Positions 1 through 4,529 of a stretch of DNA of 5,372 nucleotides are shown here, one piece after another. Source of the DNA: Spirochaetales bacterium. Lineage in GTDB: Bacteria; Spirochaetota; Spirochaetia; SZUA-6; DRHE01. Position 1 is the first letter of the stretch; each line of letters starts with the position of its first letter. The stretch lies in the NCBI GenBank assembly GCA_016930895.1, contig JAFGFV010000592.1, positions 1 through 5,372 on the forward strand, written 5' to 3'. The notes beneath the pieces were generated by a model. It saw nothing but the letters and a program-made list of their open reading frames with translations. It ran no database searches and was not told the DNA's origin. Made by a program: the position numbers and the translations under genes.

Positions 1-221
1 CCGGCGGATCCGGGGGATCCGTTGGATCCGGCGCGCCCGGTGACCGAATCTGGGTTTCCGGCACCTGCCGGGAACCGCAGGCCATGCCCGATGCCATCGC
101 CTCCGCCCGGGCCGTGGCCCTGCAGATGTGGCGGGCAGTGGGGGCAGGAATGGCGGCAGGTGGCGCGGCCGCCGGCTCTTCCGCCTCCGGCAGCGCAAAA
201 AGGGAACCACGACGAGAGTAG
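1..221 (+). CDS. HdrA-like FAD-dependent oxidoreductase, C-terminal end only (5' part outside window)
   Basis: This is the tail of a gene entering from the left, read in the frame whose first full codon is at base 3 and ending at TAG 219-221. It gives about 72 residues. The stretch GDRIWVSGTCREPQAMPDAI followed by an Ala-rich helix matches the last conserved segment of HdrA/QmoA-type flavoproteins: the strand, then a G-T-C-x-x-P turn and the 'P-D-x-I/V' helix that closes the FAD domain. A Gly/Ser linker (GGSGGSVGSG) precedes it. Unlike the next gene, it stops soon after this helix, with an Ala/Gly/Ser-rich basic tail and no C-terminal ferredoxin. It probably moves electrons through FAD within the same Hdr complex as its neighbours. 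It ends 9 bp before the next start codon and in the same frame, so the two are almost certainly co-transcribed. The family assignment rests on one short motif; QmoA-like versus HdrA-like cannot be separated here. Confidence 0.72.
   Translation, partial: GGSGGSVGSGAPGDRIWVSGTCREPQAMPDAIASARAVALQMWRAVGAGMAAGGAAAGSSASGSAKREPRRE
6..32 (+). repeat. Three tandem 9-bp units starting GGATCCG
   Basis: GGATCC occurs at 6-11, 15-20 and 24-29, exactly 9 bp apart. In the frame of the partial HdrA-like gene the units encode Gly-Ser-rich triplets (GGS GGS VGS). It looks like a short in-frame repeat expansion making a flexible loop within the flavoprotein. It may extend left of the window. Confidence 0.7.
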
Positions 222-230
222 AGTAGAAAT

Positions 231-1874
231 ATGCAAGCCAAAGCGTCTTCCGACAAGGCTACCGTCGCCGTGGTGCTCTGCACCTGCGGCGGCACCCTGC
301 TCACAGAGAAGGACCTCGCGGCCCTGAGCGGCGCCCTTACGGCCAAGGCCGGTACGGGCCTGCGGGTCCTGACTGCGGCCAACCTGTGCAGTGACAACGA
401 GCGCAAGACCCTGGCAGGGCAGCTGCGCAAGGAACGGCTCAAGAAGCTGGTGTTCGCCGGCTGCCCCTCTTCGGAGCGGGAAGAGGTCCACCGGGCGCTC
501 GCGCACCAGGCCGGCCTGGCCCCCAGCAACCTGCTGCCCGTGAACCTCAGGGCACTGCGCCAGCGGAAGGGTCAAGCCAGGCTCAAGGAGCTCGCCCGGC
601 AGATCCTCCGGGCCGAGGACGCCCTCGCCCTCATGCCCGCTTTTCAGACCCGTAAGATCTCGGTGGAGCCTCACGCCCTGGTGATCGGCGCCGGGCCGGC
701 CGGGGCACACACCGCCATGGAGCTGCGCAACCTCGGGCTGACCGTCACCGTGGTGGAGCGAGAGGATACCCTGGGCCCCTACGCCGAGGAACTCCTCGGC
801 GGGGGAGGCGCGACCCTCCCGCGGAACCCCCAGGTGCTGACCGGAAGCCGCATAGTGGCGCTGGACGGGCACGTCGGGCGCTTTGAGGCCCGGATCTCCA
901 CGCCCAGAGGCCCGAGGAGCGTGACCGTGGGGGCCGTGGTCGTGGCCGCCGGCCTCCAGACTCCGGACCGGGCGGCCTGGCCGTACGCGGTGCCGGGCAC
1001 GGTGCCCCTGCAGGAGTTGGCCGCGGCGGTGGCGGCGCTGCCCAGGCGCCGGGGGATTCGTTCGATCGCCATGCTCCTGGACGCGGCCTACGACGAGAAC
1101 AAGGCCGCCATGAAGCAGGCCCTGGAGCTCGCCCTCGAGTTGCACGATCCCACCCACCGGCAGCTGCACCTGATGTGCCACGATGCCCGGGTGGCCTCCA
1201 TGATGCTCGAGACCCTCTACGACCAGGTGCGCGAGGCCGGGGTCGACATCGTGAAGTACGACGGCTCCCCTGCCCTCGTCTCCGCGGGCGGGCCGGGCAA
1301 CGGCGGAGCCTCCGCCGGCCAACCCGAAGGCGGCGTGATCGTGAGCTACCGCGACTCGGGTCTGGCGCAGGAGGCGGCCCTGATGTGCGACCTCGTGGGC
1401 GTCAGCGATCCCGGCATCCAGCCCGCCGCGGATCCGGCCCTGGCCGCCCTGTTGGGCCTGACCACCGACAGTTATGGACAGCTCCAGGAGAACAACATCC
1501 ATCTCTTCCCGGAGCTCACCAACCGCCAGGGGATCTTCGTGGTTGGCTCCTGCCGGGGCCAGCACCACCTCCCCGAGCTGGTCTCGGAGGCCCGGACCGC
1601 GGCCCTGGCCGTACACTCCCTGCTGGCCCCCGGGGTCATGGAGATCGAGCTGTCCAGTCCGGTGGTCGACGCGGACAAGTGCATCCTGTGCCTGACCTGC
1701 GTGCGCGCCTGTCCCTACGGGGCCATGCAGGTCGACCACGCCAAGGGCGCGGCGGCCAGCGTGCCGGAGGCCTGCAGACGCTGCGGGATCTGCGCGGGGG
1801 AATGTCCGGCCAAGGCCATCCAGCTCCCGGCGTATTCGGACGCGGTGCTGCACAGCCAGATCGGCGCGGGCTGA
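231..1874 (+). CDS. hdrA: HdrA-like FAD/iron-sulfur electron-transfer protein (CoB-CoM heterodisulfide reductase subunit A family)
   Basis: This is a 547-residue cytoplasmic flavoprotein with no signal peptide or membrane segment. Residues about 10-135 are the HdrA N-terminal iron-sulfur domain, with cysteines at 17, 19 (C-T-C-G-G), 53 (L-C-S) and 78 (G-C-P). A Rossmann FAD-binding motif G-A-G-P-A-G lies at 153-158, with the ribose-binding acid at E176. The second half of the FAD domain runs from about 235 to 465 and ends with FVVGSCRGQHHLPEL. Two [4Fe-4S] ferredoxin motifs follow (C484/487/490/494 and C515/518/521/525). Compared with canonical HdrA it lacks the ferredoxin normally inserted in the FAD domain and the C-S-x-C segment after the dinucleotide fold. 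It carries a Gly-rich loop at about 351-368. HdrA proteins pass electrons among FAD, ferredoxin and partner subunits and host flavin-based bifurcation. The ATG at 231 has only a weak purine-rich stretch upstream, so translation may be coupled to the preceding gene. Its direct neighbour is the MvhD-type partner. The family is secure; the exact role is inferred. Confidence 0.9.
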   Translation: MQAKASSDKATVAVVLCTCGGTLLTEKDLAALSGALTAKAGTGLRVLTAANLCSDNERKTLAGQLRKERLKKLVFAGCPSSEREEVHRALAHQAGLAPSNLLPVNLRALRQRKGQARLKELARQILRAEDALALMPAFQTRKISVEPHALVIGAGPAGAHTAMELRNLGLTVTVVEREDTLGPYAEELLGGGGATLPRNPQVLTGSRIVALDGHVGRFEARISTPRGPRSVTVGAVVVAAGLQTPDRAAWPYAVPGTVPLQELAAAVAALPRRRGIRSIAMLLDAAYDENKAAMKQALELALELHDPTHRQLHLMCHDARVASMMLETLYDQVREAGVDIVKYDGSPALVSAGGPGNGGASAGQPEGGVIVSYRDSGLAQEAALMCDLVGVSDPGIQPAADPALAALLGLTTDSYGQLQENNIHLFPELTNRQGIFVVGSCRGQHHLPELVSEARTAALAVHSLLAPGVMEIELSSPVVDADKCILCLTCVRACPYGAMQVDHAKGAAASVPEACRRCGICAGECPAKAIQLPAYSDAVLHSQIGAG

Positions 1875-1885
1875 GAACGCAAGAC

Positions 1886-1894
1886 AAGAGGAAG
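1886..1894 (+). promoter_or_regulatory. Ribosome binding site for the mvhD-like gene
   Basis: A purine-rich AAGAGGAAG stretch, with its GAGG core 5 bp before the ATG at 1897, supports that start. Confidence 0.6.
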
Positions 1895-1896
1895 CC

Positions 1897-2334
1897 ATGG
1901 CAAAGAAGATCATCGTCTTCGCCTGCGAGAACTCTGCCCTCAAGGCCATCGAGGGGGTAACCGACCCAGGCGTCCTCGGGGCTATCGAGATCGTCCGCCT
2001 GCCCTGTTCGGGCAAGATCGAGATTGGTCTCCTGCTCAAGTGCCTGGAGGAGGACTACCCAGGGGTGCTGGTCCTGGCCTGCCCGATCGACAACTGCAAG
2101 TATTTGCGGGGTAACCGCAGAGCCCGCCACCGCGTCGAGATGGCCCGGCAGGCCCTCAAGGGGGCAGGCATCTCCGAGGAGCGGGTGCACATCGACTACA
2201 TCTCCTCCGTGGAATCCCACAAGGTCGCGGAGTTGGTGCGAGGCATGCAGCAGCGGCTGATCGTAGGAACGGCTTCGGCCGCAGGAACGGCTTCGGCCGA
2301 GGGCGCAGGAGCCGCCCCGCCGGCATCCAGCTAG
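1897..2334 (+). CDS. mvhD: MvhD/FrhD-type [2Fe-2S] iron-sulfur subunit
   Basis: This 145-residue soluble protein belongs to the family of the F420-non-reducing hydrogenase delta subunit MvhD. In Hdr complexes that subunit carries electrons between the electron donor module and HdrA. Family signs are the N-terminal strand ending in cysteine (VFAC, C10), the V-R-L-P-C-S-G-K segment (C37), and LACPIDNCKYLRGNRRA (C62 and C67), which corresponds to the conserved G-C-x4-C-x-Y/x-x-G-N block; the R-V-x-x-x-Y-I-S-S ending also fits. The first motif is C-E-N-S, where many members have C-x-x-C, so one N-terminal cysteine is missing or this is a separate subfamily. The last 25 or so residues form an Ala/Gly/Thr tail with an internal duplication, beyond the usual domain end. 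No hydrogenase genes are visible nearby, so its donor is probably not H2 via MvhAG. Placement between hdrA and metV points to a link between HdrA and methylene-THF reductase. Confidence 0.88.
   Translation: MAKKIIVFACENSALKAIEGVTDPGVLGAIEIVRLPCSGKIEIGLLLKCLEEDYPGVLVLACPIDNCKYLRGNRRARHRVEMARQALKGAGISEERVHIDYISSVESHKVAELVRGMQQRLIVGTASAAGTASAEGAGAAPPASS
2265..2299 (+). repeat. Tandem 18-bp-period duplication in the mvhD 3' end
   Basis: The 17-nt string AGGAACGGCTTCGGCCG occurs at 2265-2281 and again at 2283-2299. It encodes GTASAA-GTASAE in the C-terminal tail of the MvhD-like protein. The period is a multiple of three, so the frame is kept. It is probably a slippage duplication in a tolerant, unstructured tail. 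Confidence 0.85.
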
Positions 2335-2344
2335 GGATATAGAA

Positions 2345-2350
2345 AAGGAG
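2345..2350 (+). promoter_or_regulatory. Shine-Dalgarno site fixing the GTG start of metV
   Basis: AAGGAG lies 7 bp before the GTG at 2358. The next in-frame ATG is at 2400 and would remove the first 14 residues, so the strong site at proper spacing decides for the GTG. Confidence 0.8.
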
Positions 2351-2357
2351 CGATAGC

Positions 2358-3029
2358 GTGATCACGGCTGTTCAGAAACCCTTCCAAGAGATCCACGAGA
2401 TGGTGAAGGAGTACCGCAACCTGCTGATCCTGGGCTGCGGGACCTGCGTAACCGTGTGCATGGCCGGCGGCGAGAAAGAGGTCGCCATCCTGGCTTCCAC
2501 CCTGCGCCTGGCCAACCGGGAGCAGAAGATCTCCATGAAGATCACCGAGGCCGCGATCGAGCGGCAGTGCGACCGGGAGTTCTTCGAACCCGTGCGGGAC
2601 AAGGTCGAGGCCGCCGACGCCGTGCTGTCCATGGCCTGCGGGGTGGGCGTGCAGTTCGCCAGCGAGGTGTTCGAGGGCAAGCGCGTCCTGCCGGCCCTGA
2701 ACACCAGGTTCTACGGGACCAACGAAGCGGTCGGGATCTGGTCCGAGCGCTGCGCGGGCTGCGGGAACTGCGTCCTCGACAAGTTCGGAGGGATCTGCCC
2801 GATCGCCCGCTGCTCGAAGAGCCTGCTCAACGGTCCTTGCGGGGGCTCGCAGAACGGCAAGTGCGAGGTGGACCCGGAGCACATCGACTGCGGCTGGCAA
2901 CTGATCTACGACCGCATGAAGTCCCTGGGGCTGCTGCACCTGTTGGAAGAAAACGAGCCCCTCAAAGACTGGAGCACGGGCCGGGACGGCGGTCCCGGCA
3001 AGATCGTCCGAGAAGACATGGTGCTGTGA
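2358..3029 (+). CDS. metV: MetV, zinc/iron-sulfur subunit of methylene-tetrahydrofolate reductase
   Basis: This 223-residue protein is the small partner of MetF in the MetVF-type reductase of acetogens and other anaerobes. It passes electrons to the MetF flavin for reduction of methylene-THF to methyl-THF. Residues about 22-115 form an alpha/beta domain with a cysteine cluster C27-x2-C30-x3-C34 plus C71 and C94. Residues about 130-205 are the MTHFR C-terminal domain, with C132-x2-C135-x2-C138-x8-C147-P, C152, the hallmark NGPCGGSQNGKCEV (C161, C169) and C178. These cysteines can hold iron-sulfur clusters and/or zinc; which hold which cannot be told from sequence. It starts with GTG behind a good Shine-Dalgarno site. 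It ends one base before the metF start, which implies translational coupling and equal amounts of the two subunits. The upstream neighbours are HdrA and MvhD-type subunits, as in the Moorella MetFV-HdrABC-MvhD set. Identification is firm. Confidence 0.93.
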   Translation: MITAVQKPFQEIHEMVKEYRNLLILGCGTCVTVCMAGGEKEVAILASTLRLANREQKISMKITEAAIERQCDREFFEPVRDKVEAADAVLSMACGVGVQFASEVFEGKRVLPALNTRFYGTNEAVGIWSERCAGCGNCVLDKFGGICPIARCSKSLLNGPCGGSQNGKCEVDPEHIDCGWQLIYDRMKSLGLLHLLEENEPLKDWSTGRDGGPGKIVREDMVL

Positions 3030-3030
3030 G

Positions 3031-3996
3031 ATGAACACACAAACCCAGACTGAGCTGAAAGCCGATTCCAGGCTCGAACGGGTGCTGTCCGCCGGTCACT
3101 TCGCGGTCACGGCGGAGCTGGGCCCCCCGAAGAGCGCCGACCTGGCGGTGATCAAGACCAAGGCCGGACACCTGTCCGGGAAGGTCGACGCGGTGAACAT
3201 CACGGACAACCAGACCGCCATTGTCCGCATGTCCTCGATCGCCGCAGGCGCTCTCGCCATGCAGGAGGGCCTGGAACCCGTAATCCAGATCACCTGCCGC
3301 GACCGCAACCGCATCGCGATCCAGAGTGACGTGCTCGGGGCCTACGCCCTCGGGCTGCGCAACATCCTCTGCCTGACCGGCGATCACCAGTGCTTCGGCA
3401 ACCACCGCACCACCAAGAACGTCTACGACATGGATTCGGTCCAGCTGATCGGCGTGCTCAAGGGCATGCGGGACGACAAGGTCTTTGCCTGCGGCGATGA
3501 GATCCGCAACGGCAAGAAGGAACCCGTCGTGGAGCCCAGGATCTACATTGGGGCGGCCGCCAATCCCTTCGGGGATCCCTTCGAGTATCGGGTGATCCGC
3601 CTGGCCAAGAAGGTCAAGGCGGGAGTGGACTTCATCCAGACCCAGTGCATCTACGACATGGAGCGCTTCGAGGAGTGGATGCGCCAGGTGCGGGAACGGG
3701 GCCTGCACGAAAAGGTCCGCATCCTGGCCGGGGTCACGCCCCTGAAGTCCGTGGGCATGGCCAAGTACATGCGCGACAGTGTCGCGGGCTTGAGCGTTCC
3801 GGACTACTACATCGAGCGGCTGGAGAAGGCCGAGGACAAGGCGGCCGAGGGCATCAAGATCTGCGTGGAGCAGATCGAGCGGTTCCGAGAGATCGAAGGG
3901 GTGGCCGGGGTGCACATCATGGCCATCGAGTGGGAGCACCGAGTCGCCGAAATCGTCGAAAAGGCGGGGCTGCTGCCCCGGCCCGAGGCGGCCTGA
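3031..3996 (+). CDS. metF: MetF, 5,10-methylenetetrahydrofolate reductase
   Basis: This 321-residue FAD-containing TIM-barrel enzyme interconverts 5,10-methylene-THF and 5-methyl-THF in the methyl branch of the Wood-Ljungdahl pathway. Visible family signs are VTAELGPPK, with E29 aligning with the catalytic glutamate (E28 in the E. coli enzyme); NITDNQTA; the QITCRDRNR strand; LCLTGDH, with D118 aligning with E. coli D120; AANPF; FIQTQCIYDMERF (the Q-T-Q strand that contacts folate); and LAGVTPLKS. The length is slightly above the roughly 290-300 residues of stand-alone bacterial MetF, with an extra N-terminal helix. There is no obvious ribosome binding site. The ATG lies 1 bp after the metV stop, so translation most likely depends on ribosomes finishing metV. 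With MetV as partner, electrons probably come from an Hdr-type complex and not directly from free NAD(P)H. It may run in either direction depending on the organism's metabolism. Confidence 0.96.
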   Translation: MNTQTQTELKADSRLERVLSAGHFAVTAELGPPKSADLAVIKTKAGHLSGKVDAVNITDNQTAIVRMSSIAAGALAMQEGLEPVIQITCRDRNRIAIQSDVLGAYALGLRNILCLTGDHQCFGNHRTTKNVYDMDSVQLIGVLKGMRDDKVFACGDEIRNGKKEPVVEPRIYIGAAANPFGDPFEYRVIRLAKKVKAGVDFIQTQCIYDMERFEEWMRQVRERGLHEKVRILAGVTPLKSVGMAKYMRDSVAGLSVPDYYIERLEKAEDKAAEGIKICVEQIERFREIEGVAGVHIMAIEWEHRVAEIVEKAGLLPRPEAA

Positions 3997-4020
3997 GCGC
4001 GCAGCCGGCAAGACTAAGGC

Positions 4021-4027
4021 AAAGGAG
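4021..4027 (+). promoter_or_regulatory. Shine-Dalgarno site for hdrC-like gene
   Basis: AAAGGAG lies 6 bp before the ATG at 4034. It lies in the largest gap of the window (37 bp, 3997-4033), which otherwise shows no promoter or terminator. Confidence 0.78.
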
Positions 4028-4033
4028 AGCCTG

Positions 4034-4516
4034 ATGAGCAGGATCGTGATCGATAAGAAACTGGACCCCAACTTCAAGTACGAGATTGCCGCGCGCCCGG
4101 GCGGTGAGAACATCAAGAAGTGCTTCGCCTGCGGGACCTGCACGGCCGGCTGCCCGGTCTTCCACGTCGAGCACGCCTACAACCCCCGGAGGATCATCCG
4201 CATGATTCTGCTCGGGATGCGGGAGGAGGTCCTCAAGTCCCCGGTCATCTGGCTGTGCTCCCAGTGCTACACCTGCTCGGCAAACTGCCCCCAGGGGGTG
4301 GACTTCTCCGACATCATGTTCGCCCTTCGCGACATGGCGGTAAAGGAAGGTTACGCTCCGGCATCCCTGCGGGAGCGCGTGGAGGCGGTGGGCACTGCGG
4401 CCAATGAGCTGCGCCGTGACCTGATCAAGCTGATCATGAAACAGGACGACCTGACCAAGGACACGATCCGCGAGAACTTCGAGGCGGCGCTCGAGAAGCT
4501 GACGGAAGAGCTGTAG
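4034..4516 (+). CDS. hdrC: HdrC-like double [4Fe-4S] protein (heterodisulfide reductase subunit C family)
   Basis: This 160-residue soluble protein has two classical cluster motifs: C30-x2-C33-x2-C36-x3-C40-P and C75-x2-C78-x2-C81-x3-C85-P. They are separated by the helical segment containing N-P-R-x-I-I-R-M, which is diagnostic of HdrC. A helical C-terminal part follows (about 90-160). In Hdr complexes HdrC is a wire carrying electrons from HdrA to HdrB or to another acceptor subunit. No HdrB (CCG-domain) gene is seen beside it; the next gene is an HdrA-type chimera. Here HdrC may connect HdrA-type flavin modules with MetV or with an HdrB encoded outside the window. The length is slightly below that of many archaeal HdrC proteins (about 180-190) and there is no membrane segment, which excludes the DsrM/NarI-fused relatives. 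Confidence 0.92.
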   Translation: MSRIVIDKKLDPNFKYEIAARPGGENIKKCFACGTCTAGCPVFHVEHAYNPRRIIRMILLGMREEVLKSPVIWLCSQCYTCSANCPQGVDFSDIMFALRDMAVKEGYAPASLRERVEAVGTAANELRRDLIKLIMKQDDLTKDTIRENFEAALEKLTEEL

Positions 4517-4523
4517 GGGAGGG
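4516..4523 (+). promoter_or_regulatory. Shine-Dalgarno site for the HdrA-NuoE chimera
   Basis: GGGGAGGG begins at the last base of the hdrC TAG and ends 6 bp before the ATG at 4530. It supports both the chosen start and tight coupling to hdrC. Confidence 0.75.
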
Positions 4524-4529
4524 TAGGAC

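Noticed and set aside
219..233. Possible amber (TAG) readthrough or pyrrolysine joining the two HdrA-like frames, which share the same frame and are only 9 bp apart
   Set aside because: TAG also ends the mvhD and hdrC genes, so it is used as an ordinary stop here. The second frame has its own ATG and a complete HdrA N-terminal domain. No readthrough context was seen.
22..327. A 101-codon + strand frame across the first gene junction
   Set aside because: It is Pro/Arg-rich, overlaps the start of the 547-residue HdrA-like gene, and is out of frame with the recognisable HdrA C-terminal motif in 1-221.
1175..1960. A 261-codon + strand frame inside the hdrA-like gene
   Set aside because: It is an Arg/Gly/Pro-rich out-of-frame product, typical of shadows in high-GC genes, and overlaps motif-bearing hdrA and the start of mvhD.
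3997..4033. Terminator or promoter in the largest intergenic gap
   Set aside because: Only 37 bp, with no convincing hairpin plus T-run and no -35/-10 pair. It mainly holds the hdrC ribosome binding site.
2962..4143. Long antisense reading frame of 393 codons opposite metF
   Set aside because: It mirrors metF codon structure in a GC-rich sequence with strong third-position bias, which removes stops on the reverse strand. The product is low-complexity (His/Leu/Asp/Gly-rich) with no family signature, while metF on the + strand is unmistakable.
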